Origin: Lutjanus erythropterus
Taxonomy: Eukaryota > Chordata > Actinopteri > Lutjaniformes > Lutjanidae
Direction: 5' to 3'
Length of the DNA stretch: 64,000 nucleotides
Assembly: GCA_020091685.1 (NCBI GenBank)
Contig: CM034604.1
Location: forward strand, 7,793,682 to 7,857,681
The stretch's first letter is position 1. Each line of letters opens with the position of its first letter. A program made the position numbers and the translations under genes. Below are positions 47,021-59,675 of the stretch, piece by piece. The notes beneath the pieces are model-generated. The model ran no database searches. It saw only the letters and a program-made list of their open reading frames with translations, and was not told the origin of the DNA.

Positions 47021-49880
47021 TGTGCTTCGCTTCTCTGGCGGATATGAGATCTGAAGAGCCAACCATCTACAAGTGGCAGGTATTGCCCTTTGAATCACTT
47101 GTAGTCCCTGCTGCGCAATCTATGCACTGCAGAGACACGCCAGGACCACAAAATGGAGCACCCTGACCTGGTGGAAGCTGTGGAACATTCCTTTATGTTG
47201 ACAATTGCTTGCACAGCACCAGTGGGACTGAAGACGCCAGATCCCTTGTTGACGGATTACGCCAGCTGCTGCTCACTGGAGGGTTTGAAACCGACAGTGG
47301 GCAAGCAACATGCCTGAGGTCATTGAACACCTCCTCCAGAGCACGATCACAAAGTAGTGAGTTATGGTTGTCTCAAGTCAGCAGAGACCTCCAGGAGCCC
47401 ACTCTTGACTCCACTGGGACTGCCCAGGACACCCTGGGGTATAGACCTCGCCGGTTGAAGCCTCAGTACCCACTCTGCGGCACATTTACAAGGTGTTAGC
47501 CTGCCATGACCCCTGGGCTACATTGTACCTTTCACTACATGAGGCAAGGTGCTAATCCAAGATGTGTGGAAGTAGGAAGAGGCTGGGATGATCCCATCCA
47601 ACCTCAAAGTCTGGCAGACAGATGGATCACCTGGGAACAGAGCTCCTCATCTGCTACACCTGGAGCTGCCCAGAAGCTACACATCACCATGTGCTGACAA
47701 TCCCACTGCCACTAGAGAGATTCACATTTTTGTGATGTCCGAACGAGCCTAAGGCTCTGTTGCCTACATACTATACATGACCATGATCAGATCCATGTGA
47801 CCTTTGTACTTGCCCGGTCGCTGTAGCACCAAAGAAACAGTTATCAATGCCACGCCAAGCTCAGTGCAGCCTTTACAGGCGCTGAGCTAGCCAAGTCCTG
47901 CAGACAACTCACCATACCATCAAGCGAGTCATACTCTGGTCTGACTCGACTACTGTTCTGTATTGGATCAGATCTGAATCCTGTAGATACAGATTTTTTG
48001 TGGGAATCTGTATCACAGAGATTCAAAACCTGACAGATGTTGAGAGCTGGCGATATGTGGACTCTGCCAACAACCCTATGGACGACATCACACGAGGTCT
48101 ATCCCTGGCAGATCTAAGACACCCACATCGATGGCAAAGAGGACCAGAGTTCCTCCATCGTCCATCAGAACAGTGGCCAACCATACCTGCAGCTGACCCA
48201 GAAGAGGACATCGAGCTAAAGAAGTCCGCCTTCATTGGAAGCATCTCTCTTGATCCTGTACCACAGCTCCCTGATGCTGCCAAGTTCACCACTTGAAAGG
48301 AACTTCTACAGGCTACAGCCCGGTCCTTCATGGGGAGGCTGACCCCAGCACCAGCCCTTCCTGTGAAGCCACTGAGTACATAAGAGCAGAGAAGCTCCTC
48401 TTGATGCAGGCCCAACAGGACGCCTTTCCTGAAGAGATGAAAGCCCCAATGGTCGCCTCTACCATTGGGCAGTCGATTGGGTCACTTGCACCAGAATATG
48501 ATGAGGCCACAGGATTACTAAGAGTAGGTGGTAGACTGTGCCAGTCAGAGGTTCTTGAGATGGACACAATCCACCCCACTGTCTTAGATCCACACCACTC
48601 CATCACAAAACTCCTGATCCAAGACTTCAATCAGACACTCCTGCACCCTGACCAGAGCGAGTGCTGGCAACTTTGCCGCAGGTTCTGGATTCTGCAGGAA
48701 AGGGAGGCCATTCGAAACAGCAGCATTCATGCCGAGAGTACCAACGATGGCGAGCAAGCCTGAAATCCCAAGGATGGCTGACTTCCCCAGCTCAAGGCGA
48801 TTATTCAAGCCTCCATTTTATTCGACTGGAGTGGACTGTTTGGTCCATTTCAGGTCAAAATTGGTCAGGAAAAGAGATGGGGAATAGTATACAAATGTAT
48901 GACCACCCTGTGTACACCTCGATCTCTTGAGAGTTTGGATTCAGATGCTTCTTAATGGCATTGAGACGCTTCATAGCTCGGCATGGTACACCATCTGAAC
49001 TTCTTATGGACAATGGCACAAATTTTGTTGGAGGAGAGCGGAGCCTGAGAGACCTTCCAATCCATGGCCCTCATCTGAAGGACCAGCTAGCTGAACAGAA
49101 AATCTCCTTCCGTTTAATTCACCAAGTTTCCACATTTTGGGGTACTTGGGAAAGGGAAGTAAGTCAATCAAAGCAGTCTCAAGTCATCTCTTCAAGAACA
49201 GTCCGTCCCAGAACCTGTATTTGGATCTTGCAGGAAGTTGAGGGCATTCTGAATGCCAAGCCTTTGGGCTACCTATCCTCAGATGCTGCAGACCTGGACC
49301 CAATGACTCCCAGCATCCTCCTATGGGAAGCCACGATGCCTCTCTCCAGGTGATGTATGACTCCAGTAACCTCCTGGGGAAGCGCTGAGGCATAGCCAGG
49401 CCCTGGCTGACCATTTTGGTCGTTATTCATTCGACACTACCTTCCTAGCCTCCAGAAGAGGCAGAAGTGCAAGAGACAGCAAACCACTGGACGGGATCAG
49501 GTGGTCCTTATCATGGACCCCCAGCTTCCACGGGCCCTCTGGCCCATTGGGAAAGTGACACATACTTATCCTGGAGCTGATGGACGAGTCAGACAGCAGC
49601 TGTCCGCTAAGGATAAGACCTATGTTCGCCTCTACTGCCCTTGGTTCCACTTCCAAGCTTCCTGATGATGACAATCCAGAAAAACCTGACTGGCTTTCTC
49701 CCTTTTTCATGTCTGAAAGATATTCAGGGCAGCTGTGTATGAAAGCGCCTGTACACGGACTCGTGCAGCGCACTCACCTGCTCATTCCCGTCACCAGCTT
49801 CCAGGACAGCCACATCTCCCTCAGCCTGCAGGAACAATTAACCCTTTCATTCTCTTCCTTGTTGATTGATGTGCGTATGC
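47021..49880 (+). pseudogene. BEL/Pao retrotransposon pol fragment, unit B
   Basis: Same 5' truncation point and the same domain order as in unit A: RT active-site block (47192-47208), connection, RNase H-like region (about 47720-48200), integrase N-terminal region (48590-48760), and core with DNGTNF (49009-49026). Frameshifts are mostly at positions different from unit A. Tail to about 50270. The shared truncation shows that the fragment was already incomplete before duplication. Confidence 0.85.
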
Positions 49881-50316
49881 GAGTGAGTAAGGTAAGATCC
49901 TGCTCCGTGTCTTCAACTGTAGAGCAAGTTTGTTTTGGTGTTATCCTGCCCTTCTTTGTGTATTTTTAGTTTGTATTTGTAATTTATTGTTGTCATGCAT
50001 GCGCCTCCATTGGATTAGTAAACGAACTGGGTTATGGATATAACTTTTTCTCTGAGTTCATGTCAAACGCCTGCATGGATGATTGTTTGAGCAGATTGTT
50101 GTTATCTGAGTTGTAGTATTGTGAATTCATTATTATTTGAAGTGAGTTGTGAGATATTTTTTCCTTTGTTTTTATTTCAGAACCACACTCAATTACTTGT
50201 GTAATAGCCTACTATGAAAATTAAAGGAACCTCAGACCAGATTCTCTGATTCTTCTTCATTTGTATCCATAGTTGTCTCTTCAAACCAGTGTATTCGAGG
50301 TCCACATCTCACACGG

Positions 50317-51470
50317 CAGTTGTCTGAATCGTTCACTGAACGATAGTTCATGCACTCGCTCATATTTTGGGCAAACGTGAACTGAAAGTACAGTATTTCT
50401 CCTGATGAACGTTACGTGAACGTGTTCATTCTGATGTCTGTGACAACGGCACACTCTCTCAATTTAACTTGTTCAATAGGTGCCAGATTTCCAGAGCCTT
50501 CCAGGCGAAAAACCCAGCTAAAAACACACCGTAAACAGGGCTTAGTATGTAACAGAAAAAGACTCAATCTGGCAACAACAGTCACCACAGTGTCACACCG
50601 CCGCACACGTCATCAAAATACAAAGCAGCATGGAGGCGACAACAACAGCAACATGTAGCAGCAGCACTACCTCAGACTCTTCAGATGATCATTTAAAGCA
50701 GTTTTATGAGGAGGTCGGTGAGATTCCAATGGGAAAAATCTAACAGTAGACTTTGCCCGCTGGGTTTCAAAAAGCAACTCCGACATCAGTTACATCAACA
50801 GCAAACCTGAAATGGCACATTGAACTCAAGCACCCGGTAGCCTTTCAAGGTATGTGCGCGATTGAAAATCAAAAGACACTCCAACGGAGAGTCAAGACAG
50901 ATCCTCGACCCAAATCCCATTAACTGCGATACAGTAGCTGTCTGTCATCTCAGCCGCAGCTGACAACCTGGTTTTGCAGTATATTGTCGGAGACCTGCAG
51001 CCTTTGAGTAAAGTGGAAATTGAAAAACATTAAGCACCTAAGGACTACTTTCCTGTTTTTGTTTTAATATTTCTCATTAAGAAAGACCATTCAGTTTTTC
51101 CTCATGTTTTTGAGAATATACTGTAGGAGAAAGCTGCAGCTGCTACTAGTGTGGAATGAATGGATGGTAACAATGGGGAAATGCTGTCCCTCAATGCTAA
51201 TAAACGCTGGTTGGATAAGGATTCAAAATTGATACCAAGATGACATTTGATGCATAGTTTCAGTGTTAAAACTGATAAAATAATTGCTGTCTGTGGTTCT
51301 ATATGGGCTGGTACATATTTGGAAAATAATAGCTCATGAGCAACATATTGAAATAAAAAGAACTATTAACTAGTTAATTTTTGTGAATCAGAACTTAGTT
51401 CAAAATTTTGAATTATGAACTTAACTAGTTCATTTTAAAATTTGTGAACTGAACCTCAAAATCAGTTCAA
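50317..51470 (+). pseudogene. hAT remnant with BED zinc finger, unit B
   Basis: Counterpart of 40823-41955. The first short frame starts at 50630 (MEATTTATCSSSTTSDSS) and runs about 37 codons to a stop near 50742. The finger region with TSTANLKWHIELKHP lies at about 50790-50840. Confidence 0.6.
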
Positions 51471-51476
51471 AAGAAA

Positions 51477-51690
51477 TGAGAAGCCAGTGCAGGTCAGCTA
51501 AAACAGAAGTAATGTGCTTGCTTTTTTCATCTTTGTTAAAAGTCTGGCAGCAGAGTTTTGGACTAAATATAGCGGTCAGTAACATAATCCAATTATAACA
51601 GTTTTAATGTAATGTGACTTGAATATTTCCTGTTGCTTTTGGATTACGTCAATATAAAATATGGTGAAACTGTTTAGCCTAATATATATT
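51477..51690. repeat. LINE-tail-like repeat, unit B
   Basis: Counterpart of 41956-42189. Confidence 0.45.
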
Positions 51691-51692
51691 TT

Positions 51693-52080
51693 TGGGGCTG
51701 CAATGACAATCATCATCAGTTCATCTGTCCATAAAATGTCAGAAAATGATGAAAAATGTTGATCAAAGCTCAAAATGACATCCTCAAATATCTTGTTTTG
51801 TTCACAACTCAAACAAACCCAGTTTACTGTCACGCAGGAGTAAAGAAAACAGAAAATATCACATTTAAGAAGCTGAAATCAGGAATTTTGACAGTATTTT
51901 AATAGAAGACTCAAAACAATTAATCTATTAATCCTGTCACAATCTTGTCAGCTGAACATTTTTTCCATTAATTAATGAAGTTATTTACTCAAATGATGAA
52001 TTGATGACCAAAATATGGATATGCAAATTAATTTAATAGTCAATTAATGATACGTTAATTGTTCCAACTCTAAGTGCTTG
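51693..52080. mobile_element. GGGCTGCAA-type hAT MITE, unit B
   Basis: The best-preserved left end (GGGGCTGCAATGACAATCAT) of the three copies. Confidence 0.6.
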
Positions 52081-52859
52081 ATGTTCATTGTTAGGTTTAT
52101 TAGTTTGTCCAGCTGTTCTTTTCTTTGTTGTGTGAAATTGATTCATTAATTGACTGATCGATTAGTGTCACCTGAACTCTAATAATACAACAGTAGTGTA
52201 CAACAAACCTTTACAAAAAAGTTATGGTATTGTATTTATTTCATCTATACACAGCATTGTGAGTTTTTCACATAGGAGCACCTTTAATTTTTTCTCACTG
52301 TTGCTCAAGTGTTGCTGTTGTTGTCTGAATGTACATAATGACAGTGTTCAATATTGATGTATATTTCAGAATGGAAATGTTTATCTCTCAAACTTTATTA
52401 GCATTTCAGAACAACATAAAATAATAAAATCCCTGTTATTTATGCAATGTTAACAGAATTGATATGATACATTCATGTAATAGCCACCTATACACTGTAC
52501 AGAGGGTATACATGTTGATATAATGAGATTGAATATGACCAAAATAACATGTTTTGCAAAATATTACGGTATATTATAATATTTCTGACCTTTTCCAGCA
52601 CATAAAATTGACCAACACTGTCAAAATCCAAATAGTAAGCATTTTATTCAATATGTATTTTTATCTGCATAGCAGTTTCACCTTTATTTTTAGTCACTGT
52701 TGTTTATGTGTTACAGTGAGATCTTGTAAAATGACATTAAACTAATCTTGCTGATTTTTTTTTCTTTTGTTTTTGTATAACATTATTGGCTAAATAAAAA
52801 TATACACAATGCATAGGCAGTGTTAAGTAAATAAATGCATGCAGAACCTTTAGGCACCT

Positions 52860-53120
52860 TTAGAGCTGAACAGTATGGGGGAAAACAGACAGTGTTTAGC
52901 ATGATGAGGGCCAATTTAGTGGGTGTTATAATTTTCACATTTCATCTTAATAAAATTACAATGCCATTTTTGCTGGAAACAAACATATTCCTTACTTCTG
53001 GAGAATATTATTTGTTCAGACATCTCTGTCAAATCACAGTGCTTCATTTATACCTGTATGTTGTGATATGTTTGAACTTGGACATACTGTGAGTTTGATG
53101 ATATTTTTATTGTTCAGCCC
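52860..53120. mobile_element. AGGGCTG-ended MITE, unit C
   Basis: Counterpart of 33878-34132; TTTAGAGCTGAACAGTATGG to TTCAGCCCTATCTG. Confidence 0.55.
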
Positions 53121-53158
53121 TATCTGCATGTTAAAAATTTCAACACTAGATTAAATAA

Positions 53159-54113
53159 TCAAAACAGTCTTGAGTTAGTAAAATCACCTGGAATATTTTT
53201 CCAGAAATTATCATTTTAAAAGCTGACCGGAACCAGCTGTAAAAGAAAGCATATATAAAGGGATTCAGCATTGAGTTTGACAATGAAATCCAGTGAAGTG
53301 TTTCAGCTACAGGAAGTGGTGAGGTTTCATGTATTAAGGATAAAACCAAGATGAAGAAAGTTAGAATCATGCACAAGAGAAAAACTCCCATAACTATAGC
53401 CAGAGTTTTGGTGGCCTTTTTTCTCCATCTTACTGACTGTTGCTCCAGACTTTGTGCTCTGATGCTCTTCACCTGTTTCTGAGCAACAAGAAAAATCTTC
53501 AGGTAGATACAGAGCATTATGATTGCTGGCAAAGGAGAAAAGAGGGCCCATAATGATTGCTAGCCAAAATCAAGCACTTTTCTTCACATCCTTGGCTGAA
53601 TCCTGCAATTATGATGCAAATTCCATTAGAACAGAAATACTCCAGCACACCAGGATCTGATCACAGTAACACGAAGCACTTACTTTAGTTCTGTATCAAG
53701 GGCTGACACACTGCATAATATCTGTCTATGGAAATACAACATAAATTCAGAATAGAAGATGCACAGTGTTATATCAATGCCGTCTCGATTTTACAAGACA
53801 AATCCTCACTAAACATGCACAATGTTAAAGAGAATGCCATGCTGAAAGGAAAGACTAAAACCCTAAGCAGGTCGGCCACAGCCAGAGACAGGATGAGGTA
53901 GTTTGTAGGGATGTGCAGCTGTTTGAAATAAATAATGGAGATTATTACAAGAAGATTTCCACATACTGTTGCAACAGATAATAAGCCAAGGAAAATATAT
54001 GCAAAACACATATTATGGAAGGGTTACTTGTAAATATGTAGGTTGTATTATCTGATTCATAGCAGGGATGTATGTCATTGATAATGTTACATTGACTGTC
54101 AGTTTGGTTCCAT
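53159..54113 (-). pseudogene. TAAR copy C, frame broken
   Basis: Start ATG 54113. TM1-TM2 are open ([27 protein letters not shown]). TM3 and the DRY region are disrupted (GTATCAAGGG at 53693 lacks bases present in B). A long open segment covers TM5 to the C-terminus: ICK-type loop 3, KATKTLAIVMGVFLLC, and the fingerprint NSMLNPFIYAFFYSWF (53532-53146). At least three frameshifts. Confidence 0.87.
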
Positions 54114-54249
54114 GATTCTCAATATTATTGCAGAAATTAAGAGCATTTAATACATTAATTCACCATATATAAATACAACAGCAGTCTTCTAAAGAAATAA
54201 CAACCTTTAACAGCCTAAGCTTTTTCCTTACCTAGTAAGACCTCAGTTC

Positions 54250-54437
54250 AGTCCATGCAAGGACAGTATTGTATGTCCTTACTGACTGTGCTCAGATATA
54301 TTGGTATTGTATCACTGAGGAGTGGCATCAAGGCTAAGTTATTGAAACGAGACCTGTTCAAGATACATACCCTGGGTACACTGGACCCAGAAGGCCTCAA
54401 TGAGGACTTTGATATCCAACCATTTCTGTGGGTACAC
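54250..54437 (+). pseudogene. Penelope-like element 3' coding fragment, unit C
   Basis: Open frame with LLKRDLFKIHTLGTLDPEG then GLNEDFDIQPFLWV. The following non-coding tail is interrupted by the transposon at 54449. Confidence 0.5.
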
Positions 54438-54448
54438 AATGTACACAT

Positions 54449-56159
54449 CCCAGATAGCAAATCACGCCTTGCCGACGCCGCCTCAGATCGCGGGCCGGCA
54501 TTCCACTGCTGACGCCTGTAAATGCATCGAGAAGCATCAGCCCAGCGGGACATGGTTTGCCAGAGGGTGGGATTATGCGCCATTTCAAAGTCCGCATAGG
54601 TCGGCTGTGGATCATTATTACATGTTATCCAATTGGTGCCACTGTCAACGGAACTGAGAACAGGCTTGGAGACAGAGAGCTACTTAATGTCATCCAGGGC
54701 TAGTCTTCAGTGTAAGTCACTTAAAGTAAATATATAAAAATAGCTGTTTTATAAATATGACATACAGGGTTAGCAAGATAAGTCGGATTTAGCAACATAA
54801 GTTGTTAAGCCCTGACTGGGTATGCTAGCACAGGTGAAGAGCCCAGATGCCGACTTTAACAGGAGCTAGCTAGCTTAAAACGTTAGGCTTTAGACCTGAC
54901 CAGCAAATGTATCAACTATCTAGTTCTAACTTAATTTAGCTAATTGCTAGGTAGCCATAAGTCTTTCCAGCACGTGAACAGTCTCCATCTAGACAACAAA
55001 TCAGTGTTGAATTTGGGAAAGGGTCAGGTAACGTTAGTTAGCGTTAGCTGTTAGCTAGTAGCTGGTGGGCTTTGGTGTTTTTACAGCCGCGGAGTTAACT
55101 TTACGTTAACTGGCACAATATAGGCTCTGTCTCCATTTGTAAATATGACCGTGTAACATTTTCTCAGTTCGGTATGGTTATGGACGGTATGGACTCCAGT
55201 TGTTTCTGTCATGTCCTCCAGTCACCGCCCCCGCCTCCTGTAGAGCTGGCCGGAGTTCAGCAGCTATCCACGTCAAGCCGGGCTGTCAGACCGCCCGCAA
55301 AATAATACACGCAAACTTTTTGTGGTTCATATTTTCAAGTCATGTTCTGCTGGTGCTTCATACAGTGTTGCCTGTGACACTGTAAATTAAACATGGGTTA
55401 TTTGGAGGTCTTGTTGTGGTGCTTTTTAACACGCTTAATAGCTAAAGAGCATAGGCTAATACTATTAGCTACAGGTCTCTTTATCAACTCATGTGGCTCT
55501 GTAAGGTCAGACAGCGTGCCGAGAAAAAAGGCACGTGCACGCTTCCTTCCTTGTGTGTCTATTTGTGCATGTTTATTTGTGAAGCTGGGTATAGTATTGT
55601 ATAGTATAAGTTAATTGAAGAACCTGGGCTCATGTGTCTTTTCTCCTTGGGCTCATAAGTCTGCCAGCAGTCCAGACTGCAAGCTGTCCGTGTCTCCAAC
55701 CGCCACCTGTATATTTTTATATGTTCTGTCTTGTTTATCTTTTCTGTGTTGGAGTTGTTTTGACTATGCAGTCTGAAATAAATGTATGATCATTAACTTG
55801 AATTGTTCTGTGTTCTTTATTTTATTCACACACTAAATTAGGAAGCTATTTTGATGGTCAAGATATTGTTTTTATTGTCATATTACTATATTCCTATACA
55901 TGTAAGATGAGATATTATGATAGATATTATGAGATATGAGATATTTGCTGATAGAATGATTCGACCCTGAATAAATAAAGGTCATAGAAGCTGTGAGAGG
56001 CTACGCTGTGCAGCTTTGATACATCGCCAAATGTTGTCTGGAGAGCAGTTTGACTAAATGCCAACGCCTGGCGACGCCTTCCCAATGAGCAACGTTATCG
56101 ATGACTTGCGCAACTTTATTCATCGCTGACGTCGGCAAGACGTAGTCGTGCTGTCTGGG
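54449..56159. mobile_element. Private DNA transposon in unit C (AT target duplication)
   Basis: Inserted between GTACACAT and ATATTGCC, a continuous GTACACATATTGCC in units A and D. Flanked by AT at 54447-54448 and 56160-56161. Terminal inverted repeats are CCCAGATAGCA (left) and TGCTGTCTGGG (right), with one mismatch, and further inverted similarity (CTTGCCGACG) about 20 bp in. Two-bp AT duplications with CCCAGA-type ends suggest the ISL2EU branch of PIF/Harbinger; this assignment is inference. The 1711-bp interior has no transposase; it is rich in TAGCTAACGTTA-type sequence. Confidence 0.85.
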
Positions 56160-56764
56160 ATATTGCCATATTGTCCCTATAATGATGATGTTAAGTATTG
56201 TTCCTGATATATTTGATTGCTGTGTTTGATTTATGCACTGTCAAATCTAATAAATGGGTGTACTCAAAACATTATGCAAACTCATTGCCTCAAAAAAATT
56301 AGTAAAGATCAGATTTTAAAGTAAAATAACTTCTATATTTTGAGTGCACACTAGTTAGACTAACTTGTTTATTTTAAGTTCACAATGGTTAGAGTAACTT
56401 GTTTATTGTGAGTCCACAAATTTAGACTAACTTGAGTGTGCAATTAAGATAAACACTTTATATGTATCTATAAACACACTGTATTCTTGTTGATGGTACT
56501 GGCCAGATAACTACACTCCATAAGGTACACTGTGAACTCAGCACCCTTCATCCCCAACCCCACCCAGTTTCTCATCAGATCCACACCAATGTAGCCACAG
56601 ACTGTTTTTTTCCTTTTGAACATAGAATGGTGGATTTGCTAAAAGGTGAGGAATTTACATGCTGCTCAGTGTAACATTGCAGCAGTATGACCCCATGTTG
56701 TTGGTAATAATGGATGGATAAGTTGTTATCCCTAAACCAGCACATAAACCTGGCGTTGAATTTC
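56160..56764. repeat. Penelope tail and AT-rich spacer, unit C
   Basis: Continues the Penelope-like 3' tail (TGATGATGTTAAGTATTGTT) and the TTAGACTAACTTG spacer shared with A and B. Unlike A and B there is no minisatellite between the two. Confidence 0.6.
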
Positions 56765-58237
56765 GGCCACTGCTGTTGAAACGACATCCACCCGTGATTG
56801 GGCGTGTCCGGTGTCTTTAAGAGTAAGGTAATATGCTATGGGTGATCTCTGCAGACTTCTGAATATTGAAAGCAAAGCACACAGTGGCAGAGGAAGCAGA
56901 TCCTTCATCGGCCTTTGCTTAAAAGATGAAAATGTTTAAAAACAAGCCAAAGAAAACTAATGAACAAGACAGACCAGCTGACTCAGGAAGCTCGCCAACC
57001 GGCCGCTCATTGTGCTGAAGTTATAGCAATGTCCTCTGATGCAGAGACATCAAAATACCACACCATGCGCACGCTCAAACGCCAGCTGGTAACAGGAGGT
57101 ACGGCCGAGCCACCTGAGCCCTTGTGCTAACGTTACAGCAGTTTCCAGTTTCATAAGACGCCAACTGCCAGGCCATGCCACACCCATAAACTCATTGTGG
57201 TGGTCGGGCGCCCACAGCATGACATCACTTGTACTGAAGATATAACAATTTCTTGTTAGATGCCGAGATGTCAAAATGCCATGCCATGCCACGCCACAAA
57301 TGCATCTCAAAGTCATGACCATCACAGCAAGGTCGAAATCACAGATGCCAATTGAACACAGGAGTCGCCACCCAGCCGCGATCATTGCAGCAAGGTCAGG
57401 TGCCCATCAGATGCCAGCCAGATACAGGAGGCGCTGGCTGTTGACAGCCATCGCTGGCGCTAAACTTATGACAATTTCTGTTTGATGGTGAGATGACAAA
57501 GCGCCACGCCCACAAACTGGTCTTGGCAAGGTCGGGCACCTGTCAGATGGCAGCTAATGTCAGGAGGCGCGGCCGAGCCATGATCGCCATAGCAAGGTCA
57601 ACCGAGCACATAAAAGACTGCACGCCATACCACAACCACACCCCAAAACGTTGCAGCGAAGTCAACCAGCACATAAAAACTGTGCACCCGCCACAGCCAC
57701 GCCCCAAAAACTCGCGTCAGCAGGTCGGGCGCCCATCAGATGGCAGCCGGACGATGCCTGCGACCGTCGTGAGCGGCTGGCACTTATCAGAACCCAAGAG
57801 AAAAAATGCCACCACATGCCCCAAAAACATAGCAGTGAGGTCGTACCAAGCACGAAAAACTGCACGCCTGCCACAGCCACGCCCACAAGAACTTGTGACA
57901 AGGTCAACCGAGCACGAAAACTGCACGGCGAACCGATCCAGTCAAGCCGCCAAGCTGCCCGGTTCCGCTGGCTCACCTGAACCAGGTGGAGGAGCAGTGC
58001 TCCTCCTCCTTCTCCTCTCCCACCTAATCCTCATCTCCTCCTTCCCACTCTCGCCTCCTCTGTCCCGCTATGAAACAATGACAGGGAGCTTCTGAAGTTT
58101 GAAGTGTGCAAAATTATGCACGGATATATCCAACCCGCCTCTTGCCAGCTTGGGCTAGATTTGTGTGGTCAAATATAGTGTCTTGTACATTTTGTATGTT
58201 ATGAGAAAAAAAGTTTCCCCGCTTTTGTATTCTTTCT
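56765..58237. other. Unit C-specific segment replacing BEL and hAT
   Basis: Begins where similarity to A/B is lost. Contains 56820-57060 (unrecognised) and a minisatellite block at about 57060-57960 made of the same motifs as the other arrays, then about 270 bp with (CTCCT)n-rich sequence. Two open frames of 109 and 200 codons overlap the minisatellite and are not credible genes. Confidence 0.65.
57060..57960. repeat. GC-rich minisatellite array, unit C
   Basis: Same motif pair (CATCAGATGCCAGCCAGATA, CCACAGCCACGCCCCAAAAA, CGAGCACGAAAAACTGCACG) but in a different flanking context from arrays A, B and D. Confidence 0.8.
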
Positions 58238-58600
58238 CAATTCATCTGTCCATAAAATGTCAGAAAATGATGAAAAATGTTGATCAAAGCTCAAAATGAC
58301 ATCCTCAAATATCTTGTTTTGTTCACAACTCAAACAAACCCAGTTTACTGTCACAGGAGTAAAGAAAACAGAAAAATATTCACATTTAAGAAGCTGAAAT
58401 CAGGAATTTTGACAGTATTTTAATAGAAGACTCAAAACAATTAATCTATTAATCCTGTCACAATCTTGTCAGCTGAACATTTTTTCCATTAATTAATGAA
58501 GTTATTTACTCAAAATGATGAATTGATACCAAAATATGGATATGCAAATTATTTAATAGTCAATTAATGATACATTAATTGTTGCAACTCTAAGTGCTTG
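58238..58600. mobile_element. GGGCTGCAA-type hAT MITE, 5'-truncated, unit C
   Basis: Counterpart of 51693-52080 but missing the first 25 or so bases. Unit C rejoins the A/B consensus inside this element. Confidence 0.6.
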
Positions 58601-59377
58601 ATGTTCATTGTTAGGTTTATTAGTTTGTCTAGCTGTTCTTTTTTGTTGTGTGAATTGATTGATTAATTGACTGATTGATTAGTGGCACCTGAACTCTAAT
58701 AATACAACAGTAGTGTACACAACAAACCTTTACAAAAAAGTTATGGTATTGTATTTATTTCATCTATACACAGCATTGTGAGTTTTTCACATAGGAGCAC
58801 CCTTTTTAATTTTTACTCACTGTTGCTCAAGTGTTGCTGTTGTTGTCTGAATGTACAAGATAATGACAGTGTTCAATATTGATGTATATTTCAGAATGGA
58901 AATGTTTATCTCTCAAACTTTATTAGCATTTCAGAACAACATAGAATAATAAAAATCCTGTTATTTATGCAATGTTAACAGAATTGATATGATACATTCA
59001 TGGTAGCCACCTATACACTGTACAGAGGGTATACATGTTGATATAATGAGATTGAATATGACCAAAATAACATATTACAAAATATTATGGTATATTATAA
59101 TATTTATGACTTCTCTCATAATATAGATTTGACCAAAGTCAAATCCAAATAGCAATCATTTTATTCATATGTAGCCTTGTGTTTTTATCTACATAGCAGT
59201 TTCACCTTTATTTTTAGTCACTGCTGTTTATGTGTTACAGTGAGATCTTGTAAAATGACATTAAACCAGTTTTTTTCTTTTGTTTTGTTTTTTGTATAAC
59301 ATTATTGACTAAATAAAAATATACACAATGCATAGGCAGTGTTAAGTAAATAAATGCACAGAACCTTAGGCACCTTT

Positions 59378-59640
59378 AGGGCTGAACAGTATGGGGAAAA
59401 ACAGACAATGTTTATACATGAGGGCCAATTTTAGTGGGTGTTATAATTTTCACATTTCATCTTAATAAAATTACAATGCCATTTTTGCTGAAACAAACAT
59501 ATTCCTTACTTCTGGAGAATATTATTTGTTCAGACATCTCTGTCAAATCCACAGTGCTTCATTTATACCTGTATGTTGTGATATGTTTGAAATGGACATA
59601 CTGTGAGTTTGATGATATTTTGATTAATTGTGCAGCCCTA
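59378..59640. mobile_element. AGGGCTG-ended MITE, unit D
   Basis: Counterpart of 33878-34132; TTTAGGGCTGAACAGTATGG to TGTGCAGCCCTATCTG, both ends intact. Confidence 0.55.
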
Positions 59641-59675
59641 TCTGCATGTTAAAATTTCAACACTAGATTAAATAA

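Larger units (their letters stand above)
42921..52430. repeat. Tandem segmental duplication, unit B
   Basis: Full-length counterpart of unit A, about 9.5 kb, same order and orientation of all components. Differences from A are mainly deletions of one to a few bases. Confidence 0.85.
52431..58955. repeat. Tandem segmental duplication, unit C (rearranged)
   Basis: Matches A and B from the left edge through the MITE, TAAR, Penelope fragment and AT-rich spacer. It then departs at GGCGTTGAATTTC (56765) and rejoins at TTCATCTGTCCATAAAATGT (58242). It lacks the BEL, hAT-BED and LINE parts, carries its own minisatellite block, and has a private DNA transposon. Confidence 0.8.

Noticed and set aside
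59434-59652. Recurrent small frame (MGVIIFTFHLNKI...) at 33937, 43372, 52835 and 59434
   Set aside because: Lies inside the AGGGCTG-ended MITE; conserved only because the MITE is duplicated.
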